Positions 1-8,541 of a DNA stretch of 64,000 nucleotides are shown in pieces. The notes under the pieces were generated by a model. That model was not told the origin of the DNA. It searched no databases and worked only from the letters and a program-made list of their open reading frames with translations. The stretch is from Thermotogota bacterium (lineage in GTDB: Bacteria; Thermotogota; Thermotogae; Petrotogales; Petrotogaceae). Position 1 is the stretch's first letter. Every line of letters begins with the position of its first letter. Location of the stretch: the NCBI GenBank assembly GCA_029780115.1, contig JAKOZG010000024.1, positions 1-64,000 of the forward strand, in the 5' to 3' direction. Position numbers and translations under genes: made by a program.

Positions 1-1167
1 TATTAGTTCTTGGTTCATTTCATCGTTGTCTAGGTTGTATCCTTCTTCGTAGATGATTTTTGCTTTTCCTTGAACTAGCTTTTCTATCTCTTCTAGGGCG
101 TTATCTAGTTTTGTTGGGTTGACGTGTGAGCTTCCTCCTCCTTGGTATCTTGGCTTTTTCGCAAATGCTCCTATTATCGCTATGGTTCCTTCTTTTTTTA
201 GTGGAAGGATGTTGTCTTGGTTCTTTAGTAGTACCATGCTTTCTCCTGCTATCTTTCTTGCTAGTTTGTGGTGGGCTTGTTTGTCGTATGTTGTCCCTCG
301 TTTTCTGTTATCTACTGCCTTGAATATGATTTTTAATAGTCTTTCTATTGTTTGGTCTAACACTTTTTCGTTGAGTCTTCCCATCTTTACCGCTTCTATT
401 ATCTTTTGGTCTCCTATCCCATAACTTGATGGCATTTCTAGGTCTAACCCTGCTTTTAGTGCATCTACCCTTTCATCTACCGCTCCCCAGTCTGATACTA
501 CAAATCCTTCAAACCCCCATTCTTCTTTTAGTATCTCTGTTAGTAGGTATTTGTTTTCAGAGGCTAGTATCCCATTTACCCTGTTGTATGAGCACATGAC
601 TGTCCAGGGTTTGCCTTCTTTTACTGCTCCTTCAAAGTTTGATAAATATATTTCTCTTAATGTCCGTTCGTCTATTGTTTCGTCTATGGTGAATCTTCTG
701 TATTCTTGGTTGTTCGCTGCGTAATGTTTTAAGGAGGTTCCTACACCTAAACTTTGTACTGCTTGTATGTAGGATGTCGCTAATTGGCTTGATAGGTATG
801 GATCTTCTGAGAAGTATTCGAAGTTTCTTCCACAAAGCGGTGACCTTTTTATGTTGATTGCTGGTCCTAATATGATGTCTACTTCTTCTGCTTGACATTC
901 TTGAGCTAAGGCTTGTCCCATTTGTTTGATTAGTTCTCTATCCCAGGAACTTGCAGTTGTTACTGCTGTTGGAAAACATGTTGAGGGTACACTGGTTTGT
1001 TGGTTTGACACTTCTTTTCTTAATCCATGTGGCCCATCACTCATCCTTATAGAAGGTATCCCTAACCTTTCTATGGGTTTTGTGTGCCAATTGTCCAATC
1101 CCGAACATAAGCTCGCTTTTTCTTCAAGTGTCATCTGCGAGATTAGGCTTTTTATGTCTCTTTCCAC
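1..1167 (-). CDS. bglB: Beta-glucosidase, GH3 family (3' end beyond window)
   Basis: Hydrolyses terminal beta-glucosides from cello- and laminari-oligosaccharides, probably in the cytoplasm because no signal peptide is visible. The reverse strand is open from position 1167 to the window edge (389 codons), about half of a typical 720-residue GH3 enzyme. Seen: the early GH3 sequence SDGPHGLR, a KHYAANNQE stretch, and VVSDWGAV, in which Asp226 is the expected nucleophile. The beginning of the C-terminal domain ([19 protein letters not shown]) is also present. The start is GTG, preceded by AAGGAG at about 8 nt; no ATG fits better. It is the last gene of the leftward glucan locus, about 150 nt beyond the GH1 gene. 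In T. maritima the equivalent gene (TM0025) sits beside the laminarinase. The truncation is an artefact of the window, not a broken gene. Confidence 0.93.
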   Translation of the reverse strand, partial: MERDIKSLISQMTLEEKASLCSGLDNWHTKPIERLGIPSIRMSDGPHGLRKEVSNQQTSVPSTCFPTAVTTASSWDRELIKQMGQALAQECQAEEVDIILGPAINIKRSPLCGRNFEYFSEDPYLSSQLATSYIQAVQSLGVGTSLKHYAANNQEYRRFTIDETIDERTLREIYLSNFEGAVKEGKPWTVMCSYNRVNGILASENKYLLTEILKEEWGFEGFVVSDWGAVDERVDALKAGLDLEMPSSYGIGDQKIIEAVKMGRLNEKVLDQTIERLLKIIFKAVDNRKRGTTYDKQAHHKLARKIAGESMVLLKNQDNILPLKKEGTIAIIGAFAKKPRYQGGGSSHVNPTKLDNALEEIEKLVQGKAKIIYEEGYNLDNDEMNQELI

Positions 1168-1273
1168 TTTTTTCACTCCTTGATTGAAAGTTAGGTTGAA
1201 ACCTTTGAAACCCCAACCCCCTTACAATAATGTTTTATCCGTAAAAACATATAACTTAGAATTTGAAACCGGT

Positions 1274-1299
1274 TAGACGCTTGTGTAGAGTATCTCTAC
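1274..1299. repeat. Single degenerate copy of the GTAGAGAC palindromic repeat
   Basis: A degenerate palindrome of the form AGACGCTTGTGTAGAG then TATCTCTAC lies between the GH1 and GH3 genes. It belongs to the same family as the copies near 20871, 34707, 41176, 43688 and 47785. It may form a hairpin in the intergenic mRNA. Confidence 0.6.
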
Positions 1300-1318
1300 A
1301 AGAAAAAATAATAACGGT

Positions 1319-2656
1319 TTAAGGCAAATGATTATTCTTTATGACTTGAGAATACCATTTAGCGCTATCTTTTACTATTCTTCTTTGAGTCTCATAATCT
1401 ACATACACTATTCCAAATCTTTTTGAATAACCAAAAGCCCATTCAAAATTATCTAGTAAAGACCAAACAAAGTATCCTTTTAGTCTTACTCCATCTTCTA
1501 TCGCTTTATGAACCATTTCAAGATGTTTCTTTAAATAATCAATCCTCTTTTGATCTTGCACTTCTCCATTTTCTACTTTGTCATCAAAAGCTGCTCCATT
1601 TTCTGTTACATAAACTTCTTTTGGATCATACTCGTCTTGAACCCCTTTTAGTATTTTATAAAAACCTTCTGGATAGATTTCCCAACCCATTGCTGTTTTT
1701 GGAAGACCTCTCTCAACTGTTCTTCCACCCAAAGGTGAATCCGGATCGAACTTAACGAGATCCCCAGAATAATAGTTAATTCCGACAAAATCAATTTCTT
1801 CTTTTATTTCTTCCATATCTTTGTAATAATTTTTTGGTAAGTACTCTTTTGCAAATTCTTTTACAGTATCTGGATAATCTCCATAGTATATAGGATGTAA
1901 AAATAAAGGATAGTTGTTCCATTCATGTGCAATCCTTGCAGCAATTTTATCTTCTGGTGAGCCCGTTGCAGGATCATGAGAAGTGTTTGAAAAGGTTATT
2001 CCAATTTTTCCATTTTTTATATTTTCTTCTCTAAAAGCCCTAACTGCTTTTGAATGAGCCCTTAATTGGTTATGTGTAACCAAAAATGCTGAATAGATAT
2101 CCCTCATCCCAGGTGCATGCTCTCCAAAAAGATGCCCAATAAACGCAACAACCCATGGTTCATTCAAAGTAATCCAATTTTCTACTCTATCTCCTAATCT
2201 TTGAAACATGTAATATGAGTAATCAGCAAACCAACAAGCTATTTCTCTATTTGCCCATCCACCTAAATCTTGTAAAAAGGCTGGTAGATCCCAATGGTAA
2301 AGGGTAACAAACGGTGTAATTCCTGCCTCAAGTAGCTCGTCGACAAGCCTATCATAAAAATCCATTCCCTTTTCATTTATCTTTCCTTTGCCATATGGAT
2401 AAATTCTTGGCCAAGCTATAGAGAACCTATAACCCTTTAACCCTAACTCTTTCATTAATGCGATATCTTCTTTGTATCGATGATAATGATCTGCCGCGAT
2501 GTCTCCAGTATCTCCGTTTAATATGTTTCCAGGTGTGTGAGAAAACCGATGCCAAATTGAAGGACCTGCTCCATCTGCCAGGGGCGAACCTTCTATCTGG
2601 TAAGATGCTGTTGCTGCGCCCCATAAAAAGTCTTTAGGAAAATATTTTGCCGACAA
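1319..2656 (-). CDS. bglA: Beta-glucosidase, GH1 family
   Basis: Retaining beta-glucosidase of 445 residues, a normal GH1 length, predicted cytoplasmic. Seen: the N-terminal FLWGAATASYQIEG glucose-binding segment, acid/base Glu166 in TLNEPW and nucleophile Glu352 in VTENG, nearly the same numbers as in T. maritima BglA. It probably cleaves imported cellobiose and laminaribiose. The start is TTG, set by AAGGAGGAG 8 nt upstream; no in-frame ATG lies nearby. It follows the ABC transporter genes on the same strand after about 160 nt, so it is either co-transcribed or has its own weak promoter in that AT-rich gap. Linear beta-glucoside specificity is inferred from the neighbourhood. Confidence 0.95.
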   Translation of the reverse strand: MSAKYFPKDFLWGAATASYQIEGSPLADGAGPSIWHRFSHTPGNILNGDTGDIAADHYHRYKEDIALMKELGLKGYRFSIAWPRIYPYGKGKINEKGMDFYDRLVDELLEAGITPFVTLYHWDLPAFLQDLGGWANREIACWFADYSYYMFQRLGDRVENWITLNEPWVVAFIGHLFGEHAPGMRDIYSAFLVTHNQLRAHSKAVRAFREENIKNGKIGITFSNTSHDPATGSPEDKIAARIAHEWNNYPLFLHPIYYGDYPDTVKEFAKEYLPKNYYKDMEEIKEEIDFVGINYYSGDLVKFDPDSPLGGRTVERGLPKTAMGWEIYPEGFYKILKGVQDEYDPKEVYVTENGAAFDDKVENGEVQDQKRIDYLKKHLEMVHKAIEDGVRLKGYFVWSLLDNFEWAFGYSKRFGIVYVDYETQRRIVKDSAKWYSQVIKNNHLP

Positions 2657-2815
2657 TAGGCGACTCCTCCTTAACGTAATTTTTGTTTGAATAATTTTAA
2701 TTTGATTGCTAAAAGTTTAAATTTACTCTAACTCTATTTTAATATAAAAATTTGAATTTATTTCTACTTTAACATTGTTCTTTGGTTAATTAGGTTATAT
2801 AAAATATTAGACTTT

Positions 2816-3619
2816 TTAACTTGTAAGCCATTCTTCTGAGAGCTTAGGAACGTCCTTTATTAATTGTTTCGTATATGGATGTTCTGGCGCTGTTATAATC
2901 TTGTTTGCACTTCCTTCTTCTACTATCTCTCCTTCATGCATTATGAATATCCTATCACTCACATAATACGCTAATCCTAGGTCATGGGTAACAAACATTA
3001 TTGTACATCCGTCTGTATCTCTAAGTGACAATAAAAGTTCTAATATTCCTGACCTTAAATTAGCGTCTATCATCGATGTTGGTTCATCCGCTAATAACAA
3101 TTGGGGTCTGATTAAATGAGCGCGGGCTATCATTATCCTTTGCCTTTGACCTCCACTTAATTCAAAGGGATATTTATCCACTACCTCTTCTGGCCTTAAG
3201 TTAACTGATTCTAAGGTTTCACATATTAGCTTTTCTTTTTCTTTCTTGCTATAGCTACTATTAAACAATTTAAATGTATCTAATAATACTTTTTTTACAG
3301 GTGAGAATATATTGAATGATGCATAAGGGTCTTGAAATATCGCTTGTACTTTTTTCCAATATTCCTTTTTTTCCTCACTTTTGATGTTTGTTACATCTTT
3401 TCCTTCAAATATTATCTTTCCTTCCGTTTCTTTTAATAACCTTAATATCAACCTTGTTACCGTCGTTTTACCACTCCCACTTTGTCCAACTAAAGAAACT
3501 ATTTCGCCTCTTTTTATTGAAAAATTAATCTTATTTACTGCTTTCACTGCCTTTTTACCGCTACCAAAAACTTTTGTTAGGTTTTCTACCCTAATAATTT
3601 CTTCAGTATTTTGTGCCAT
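2816..3619 (-). CDS. Oligopeptide/oligosaccharide ABC transporter ATPase (OppF/DppF type)
   Basis: One of the two ATPases energising the family-5 type importer encoded by the following genes upstream. The 267 residues carry Walker A GQSGSGKTT, the Q-loop sequence AIFQDPYASF, signature LSGGQRQR, Walker B LLLADEPTS and the switch histidine in FVTHDLG. It is shorter than OppF of enteric bacteria and lacks a long C-terminal oligopeptide-transporter extension. The ATG follows GAAGGTG, and the gene overlaps the end of the OppD-like gene by 17 nt, implying translational coupling. In Thermotogota, Opp-type transporters next to glucanases import cello- or laminari-oligosaccharides rather than peptides; that substrate is inferred from context. 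Confidence 0.93.
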   Translation of the reverse strand: MAQNTEEIIRVENLTKVFGSGKKAVKAVNKINFSIKRGEIVSLVGQSGSGKTTVTRLILRLLKETEGKIIFEGKDVTNIKSEEKKEYWKKVQAIFQDPYASFNIFSPVKKVLLDTFKLFNSSYSKKEKEKLICETLESVNLRPEEVVDKYPFELSGGQRQRIMIARAHLIRPQLLLADEPTSMIDANLRSGILELLLSLRDTDGCTIMFVTHDLGLAYYVSDRIFIMHEGEIVEEGSANKIITAPEHPYTKQLIKDVPKLSEEWLTS

Positions 3620-4631
3620 ACGGTGTCACCTTCTTTCCTTGCATCATTATGTAGTTTATCCGTATGCAGCGTACACTTCTGTCACCTAGCGATGTCATTT
3701 CTACCTCTTCTTTCTTACATTCTTCTGTTGCTATTGGACATCTATCAGCAAATCGACATCCCGTTGGAATCTTTCTAAGATCAGGCGGTGATCCTGGTAA
3801 ACACGGTAATTTCTTCTCTTTCATACCTTCTTCTGGAACTAGTATCGATTGCATCAACGCCTGTGAATATGGATGAATAGGATTGAAAATTACATCTTCC
3901 ATCTTTCCTACTTCTACAAACTCACCAGCGTACATTACAGCTATTCGATCACATATATGCCTCAAAACCGGAAGTTCATGAGTGATAAATATAATGCTTT
4001 TCACTATTCCATCATCAAAGAGTTCTTTTATCAATTTTATTACCATCTTTTGTGTTGATACATCTAATGCAGATGTAGGTTCATCTGCAGCTACTACTAC
4101 AGGATTCATCAATGTCGAAATAGCTACAACTACCCTTTGTTTCATCCCTCCACTTAATTCTAAAGGATATAAATCTAATACCCTTGATGGTAATGACAGA
4201 GACTCAAATCGATCCCTTGTTAATTCAAGGATCTCTTTTTCTTTCATCTCTGGTTCATGTTCTTTCATTAAATCGATAACAAAATCTTTTATTTTTATTG
4301 TAGGGTTTAACGCATTCATTGCACTTTGGGGAATATATGAATATTTTTTCCCTAATATCTCTTTCCGCAAATAATTTATGTCTTTCTTAAATATATTTTC
4401 TCCTTCTAAAAACACTGATCCGCTTTCGTGCTTCAAGGGCGGCAAAAATAATCCAGATATACTCATTGCCAAAGTTGATTTACCGCATCCAGATTCGCCT
4501 GCTATACCAAATATTTCTCCTTCGCATAACTTAAAAGATACACTGTGTACAGCTTTTATCTTTTCTCCAAGTCTTGTTTGGTAATATGTTTTTAAGTTAT
4601 TGACTTCCAACACCGTTTTTTTTGTCGTCAT
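3603..4631 (-). CDS. Oligopeptide/oligosaccharide ABC transporter ATPase (OppD/DppD type)
   Basis: Second ATPase of the importer, 342 residues from the chosen start. Seen: Walker A GESGCGKST, signature LSGGMKQR, VVAADEPTSALDVST as Walker B and D-loop, switch region FITHELP, and the C-terminal oligopeptide-transporter segment with CRFADRCP. An in-frame TTG nine bases upstream would overlap the preceding stop. The ATG at 4631 has AGGAG at 9 nt and is preferred. The gene begins 5 nt after the OppC-like stop and overlaps the OppF-like gene. It probably forms the heterodimeric ATPase that drives uptake of glucan oligosaccharides. Confidence 0.93.
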   Translation of the reverse strand: MTTKKTVLEVNNLKTYYQTRLGEKIKAVHSVSFKLCEGEIFGIAGESGCGKSTLAMSISGLFLPPLKHESGSVFLEGENIFKKDINYLRKEILGKKYSYIPQSAMNALNPTIKIKDFVIDLMKEHEPEMKEKEILELTRDRFESLSLPSRVLDLYPLELSGGMKQRVVVAISTLMNPVVVAADEPTSALDVSTQKMVIKLIKELFDDGIVKSIIFITHELPVLRHICDRIAVMYAGEFVEVGKMEDVIFNPIHPYSQALMQSILVPEEGMKEKKLPCLPGSPPDLRKIPTGCRFADRCPIATEECKKEEVEMTSLGDRSVRCIRINYIMMQGKKVTPYGTKY

Positions 4632-4636
4632 CTCTA

Positions 4637-5470
4637 TCAACTCCTAAGTTGAGGATTAAATACTTCGTCCATCCCAGTGTTCATTATATAGAGTGAAAAT
4701 GTTATTAACGCTATTACAAGTGTCGGTGGTATGAAAGCCCACCAAGCTCCTGACCTAACAGCTCCAAACAATAATGCCCAAGAAAGCATTGTACCTAGTG
4801 AAACTATGTTGCTTGGACCTAGCCCTAACATGCTTATTCCTGCTTCGCTCAGTATTGCACTCGCTACTTGAATGATAAAAGCCATGAAAATGTATGAAAG
4901 AATATAGGGCATTATTTCTTTAACAATTATTTCAAAGGTGCTCGCTCCATTCAATCTTGCTATATCTACATGTTCTCTATTTCTTAAACTTAAAGACTGA
5001 GCCCTTACTGCCCTAGCTGTCCATGGCCAAGATGTGATACCTAAAACTAATCCCATAGTTAACAATGATCTACTTTCTATACTAACTGTTATTAATATTA
5101 AAATCACAAATGGTGGAATTACTAAAAAGATGTTTGTGATTGAATTAAGTATGTTATCAACCATTCCTCCCTTGTACCCAGCAAAAAGTCCTATAGTTAT
5201 CCCTATGGCTGTGGCTATTAAACCCGAAAATAACCCAATTATTATAGAAGATTTCATGCCATGGATAAGTTCTACAAATACATCTCTTCCAAAATTATCT
5301 GTTCCCAACAAGAAAGTTGATGATGGTGGTTCATACATAAATCCTACCATATCCAAAGGATCTTTTGTAGATACAGCAGGATATATGAAGGCGGTTAGCA
5401 ACAAAAATACGAAAAGACCAAAACCTATTAAAAATTTTGGAGATTTTAATAATAGTTTTATTATCGACAT
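4637..5470 (-). CDS. ABC transporter permease (OppC/DppC type)
   Basis: Inner-membrane permease of 277 residues with about six membrane helices. Seen: an N-terminal helix (FGLFVFLLLTAFIYPAV), the OppC hallmark LGTDNFGRDVFVELIHGM, and the EAA loop RLNGASTFEIIVKEIMP that contacts the ATPase. The ATG follows GGAGG. The gene begins one base after the OppB-like stop and is separated from the OppD-like ATG by only 5 nt, so it sits in a tight operon. It pairs with the OppB-like permease to form the channel. Substrate is inferred from the neighbouring glucanases. Confidence 0.93.
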   Translation of the reverse strand: MSIIKLLLKSPKFLIGFGLFVFLLLTAFIYPAVSTKDPLDMVGFMYEPPSSTFLLGTDNFGRDVFVELIHGMKSSIIIGLFSGLIATAIGITIGLFAGYKGGMVDNILNSITNIFLVIPPFVILILITVSIESRSLLTMGLVLGITSWPWTARAVRAQSLSLRNREHVDIARLNGASTFEIIVKEIMPYILSYIFMAFIIQVASAILSEAGISMLGLGPSNIVSLGTMLSWALLFGAVRSGAWWAFIPPTLVIALITFSLYIMNTGMDEVFNPQLRS

Positions 5471-5471
5471 A

Positions 5472-6482
5472 TTAAACCTCCTCCATTTGAGCTGCTTTTA
5501 CTCTTGGATCAATTAAACCATAAACCATGTCCATTATAAAATTTGCCAGTAATACCATTAAAGCAATTATTAAAGTTGAACCTTGTATTAAAGGATAATC
5601 AAGACTTCTAATCCCATTAAATAACCAGGTTCCTAAACCAGGGTATCCAAATACTATCTCTGTAACTAGTGCTCCGCCAACCATACTTCCCAAACTTATT
5701 GCGAGTCCAGTAATCTGGGGCAAAACAGCATTTTTAAACACATACCTTTGTATCTTTTTATCACTCATGCCTAACATTTTACAGTAGGTAACATAATCTG
5801 TATTAAGCTCATATATGGACATTTCTCTCATCCCAATCGCTTGTCCACCTATTGTCACAAGTACTAAAGATAAGAAAGGTAAAAAATAATGATGTAACAC
5901 ATCTAAAATAAAAGTCCATGATAATGTCGGAAGTAAAGTTCTACTGTACCCTCCACCTATTGGGAACCATCCCAAATTTACACCAAACACATACAATAAA
6001 ATTATTGCTAAACATTGATAGGGAATCGAACTGACGAATAACGATAAAGGAAATATTGTTTTATCAAACACTCCTTTTCTATACGCAGCAGCGGCTCCTA
6101 AAAGATTCCCAACTATCCAACCGACTAGTATGGAGGGAAGTTGTAATGCAATTGTCCAAACAACAGCACTACTGATTACTTCATTTACTGAAAGTGGATA
6201 TAAACTAAAAGATGTTCCTAAATTACCTTTAAAAACATTACCTATATACGTAAAAAATTGCACAATAAGCGGTTTGTCTAACCCGAATTCTTCGACAAAA
6301 GATCTATACACTCTTTCTTGTGTTTCGCTAGGTACATTTCCACTCATCATTTGTCCAACTATAACCGAAATAGGATCTCCAGGAATAAGCCTTGGAAGAA
6401 AGAAGTTTAAGAGAAGGGCAATAAAAAACGCAAGTGCATACCATAAGAGTTTTTGTACAAAATATTTCGTAAATCCCTTCAC
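5472..6482 (-). CDS. ABC transporter permease (OppB/DppB type)
   Basis: Inner-membrane permease, 336 residues. Seen: the N-terminal helix with the family sequence LPRLIPGDPISVIVG, a GTSFSLYPLSVNEVI segment, the EAA loop region (CKMLGMSDKKIQRYVFKNA) and the C-terminal PGLGTWLFNGI and DPRVKA sequences. Two GTG codons could start it; the second (6482) has GAGGTG with a 6-nt spacer and is preferred to the one three codons upstream. It lies about 95 nt after the binding-protein gene; this gap contains a GGGGTTATTTTACCC-like sequence that could form a small processing hairpin. It works with the OppC-like permease. Confidence 0.93.
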   Translation of the reverse strand: MKGFTKYFVQKLLWYALAFFIALLLNFFLPRLIPGDPISVIVGQMMSGNVPSETQERVYRSFVEEFGLDKPLIVQFFTYIGNVFKGNLGTSFSLYPLSVNEVISSAVVWTIALQLPSILVGWIVGNLLGAAAAYRKGVFDKTIFPLSLFVSSIPYQCLAIILLYVFGVNLGWFPIGGGYSRTLLPTLSWTFILDVLHHYFLPFLSLVLVTIGGQAIGMREMSIYELNTDYVTYCKMLGMSDKKIQRYVFKNAVLPQITGLAISLGSMVGGALVTEIVFGYPGLGTWLFNGIRSLDYPLIQGSTLIIALMVLLANFIMDMVYGLIDPRVKAAQMEEV

Positions 6483-6577
6483 TAAGTTCACCTCTCAACT
6501 ATAAAATATTTAAAGAAGTTCATGGGGTTATTTTACCCACCCCATGAACTCCTCCTATATTACTTGTTTCTTATTTC

Positions 6578-8311
6578 CTATTTTTTCACAGGTTGAATAT
6601 GCCACAGCATCTCCATACCTGCACCAACTAATGGCATTGGAGGTGCATATGGATTTTCAGCATTAGCCCATCCTGTCCAATATGTTTCGTTATATTGATA
6701 AAAAGTCCATGGTCTGTACATAAGTGGAATTATTGGAATATCTTTTCTGTAGATTTGATCAAGTTCATTATATAAATTCTTTAATTCATCTTCATCAGTT
6801 ACTTTTGGTATCAAGTCTATTAATTGATCTACCCAATCATTTTTATATCTTCCAAAGTTGCTGTATGCCATTTTACCAAACTCTGGCACTCCCTTTGAAT
6901 ACATCACTATTTGGAAATTCAGCCATGGTTGTGCTGGACATGGTGAAGAAGGTGTCCACATTGTGATATCAAAGTTGCCCATTTGCCTGTTATCGTATGC
7001 TATAGCCATATCTGGGAAAGAAGTTTGAATATCTATTCCAACTGCTTTAGCTGATTGAGCAACTATCTGTAAGGATGCATTCCAATCTGTCCAACCATAA
7101 GGACATTCTGCTTTGAATGGGCCAAGTCTTGTTCCGTCTGGTAGTACATAGATACCGTCTTTTCCTTTTGTAGCCCCTAATTCTTTTTCTAATATTTCAA
7201 TTGCTTTTTGAGGATTGTATTCCCAGCCGTATTGTTTAACTAAGCTTTCATTGAAATATTTTGCTTCTCCTCCGTAAGGCATAATAAGACTAGCTTGAAC
7301 AGTTGGAGAATAATTAGACATAGCAAGTTCAGCTATTCTTGCATAGTTTATAGAATATGCTATTGCCCTTCTTACTTCTGGCAGACTTAAAGGATATTTA
7401 TGAACATTGAACCATATTGCAGGCATTGTGGCAGGAACGTGATAAGGAATCTCTTTGTACCAGGTTCCGACTGGAAGTTTCTTTACTTCCCACATTTCCC
7501 AAATTCTTGGTGTGAATTGTTGAGAAACATCCACTTCACCTTTTTCAAATGCTAAATCTCCTTCGTCATTGCTCTTGAAAATTGGATGGACTATGTATTT
7601 AGCTGCAGGTTTTTTGCCACCGTGTAGAGCTTCGTTGCCCCAATAGTTGTCAACTCTTTCTAGTATAATTGTTTCTGGGCTTTCATAAAAAACTTTGTAT
7701 GGTCCTGATCCAACAGGATTTTCATTTCTAAATTGTCTTATCTTGACAATATCATATCCGCAATCTGCTTCAACTTTCGACCAAATGTGTTCGGGGATAA
7801 TGAATGATGCGCCAATTGCATCTTCTACCATTAGTTTATTTGCGTTTTCTGGTTTCATTTCAAATATAACTGTATGATTATCCACTTTGTAAACATCCTT
7901 CAACCATTCCCATACTGTTGCTCCCACAGGGTATTTTTGTCCAAATTTGAAAGAATACACAACATCATCAGCAGTTACAGGTACTCCATCGTGGAAATAA
8001 GCCTTTGGATTTACTTTTACTTCTAATCGCATATCGTCTAACCACTTGTATGATTCTCCCAAAATAGGAACATATTTCCCGTTGAGAAAATCCCAAGTGA
8101 ACAACGGTTCATAAACCCAAATATGTTGCCTTGGATCTGAAACAAAAGTCATCGGTGAGCCTGAAAATGGGTTATCCGATGTTGGAGGACCCCACTGAAA
8201 ACCGGCAACATAGACTGATTCTTCCCTTGGAATTTGGGTTACTTGCCCAACCATAATTCCTCCAGTAACCAACATCACCAACAAAAGAAACACCATAAAA
8301 CCTTTTTTCAT
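6578..8311 (-). CDS. Family-5 solute-binding protein of the glucan oligosaccharide importer
   Basis: Extracellular substrate-binding protein (SBP_bac_5, 577 residues, usual length). Residues 1 to about 22 are a signal peptide (MKKGFMVFLLLVMLVTGG). Family sequences include YEPLFTWD, DGVPVTADDVVYSF, NPVGSGPYKV and EVRRAIAYSINYARI. In T. maritima such proteins (for example TM0031) bind cellobiose or laminari-oligosaccharides; here the flanking GH16, GH5, GH1 and GH3 genes point the same way. The ATG follows GGAGGTG. Its promoter at 8384-8411 carries the same spacer motif as the GH16 and GH94 promoters. Peptide binding cannot be excluded from sequence alone. Confidence 0.93.
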   Translation of the reverse strand: MKKGFMVFLLLVMLVTGGIMVGQVTQIPREESVYVAGFQWGPPTSDNPFSGSPMTFVSDPRQHIWVYEPLFTWDFLNGKYVPILGESYKWLDDMRLEVKVNPKAYFHDGVPVTADDVVYSFKFGQKYPVGATVWEWLKDVYKVDNHTVIFEMKPENANKLMVEDAIGASFIIPEHIWSKVEADCGYDIVKIRQFRNENPVGSGPYKVFYESPETIILERVDNYWGNEALHGGKKPAAKYIVHPIFKSNDEGDLAFEKGEVDVSQQFTPRIWEMWEVKKLPVGTWYKEIPYHVPATMPAIWFNVHKYPLSLPEVRRAIAYSINYARIAELAMSNYSPTVQASLIMPYGGEAKYFNESLVKQYGWEYNPQKAIEILEKELGATKGKDGIYVLPDGTRLGPFKAECPYGWTDWNASLQIVAQSAKAVGIDIQTSFPDMAIAYDNRQMGNFDITMWTPSSPCPAQPWLNFQIVMYSKGVPEFGKMAYSNFGRYKNDWVDQLIDLIPKVTDEDELKNLYNELDQIYRKDIPIIPLMYRPWTFYQYNETYWTGWANAENPYAPPMPLVGAGMEMLWHIQPVKK

Positions 8312-8383
8312 ACTTTAATTCACCTCCGTTTTTTTGGTGCTTATCTCTTTAAGGAAGGCCTCCCTAAAAATCCTATCATTAAC

Positions 8384-8411
8384 ATTCTATTATGAAACAA
8401 TTTACATTCAA
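8384..8411 (-). promoter_or_regulatory. Promoter of transporter operon with shared spacer motif
   Basis: On the minus strand, TTGAAT and TAGAAT are separated by 16 nt, about 70 nt before the binding-protein ATG. The plus-strand spacer reads TTATGAAACAATTTAC, matching the spacers of the GH16 and GH94 promoters around GAAAC and TTAC. This suggests a common operator. An imperfect palindrome AGGAAGGCCTCCCT (about 8351-8364) lies in the leader. Confidence 0.6.
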
Positions 8412-8541
8412 AACATAATTACCTACTTAGAGTAAGGTTTAAGTCTTTTTAGAGACAAATAATTCTAATAAACTTAAGTTTTCAGAGTTTTACTTAAATT
8501 AATCAAATAAACACTTAAAAATTAACAAAATACCAATTTTT

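Noticed and set aside
632-898. 88-codon frame inside the GH3 gene
   Set aside because: Lies wholly inside the GH3 coding sequence in another frame on the same strand; basic composition with no domain pattern.
1261-1285. Fourth copy of the shared glucan operator near the GH3 gene
   Set aside because: TTTGAAACCGGTTAGAC has GAAAC and GTTA, but there are no -35 or -10 boxes at the right positions, so it is probably chance.
2816-8311. True oligopeptide transporter
   Set aside because: The family alone would allow peptides, but the flanking glucanases and beta-glucosidases and the T. maritima parallel favour glucan oligosaccharides; kept as an inference rather than a fact.
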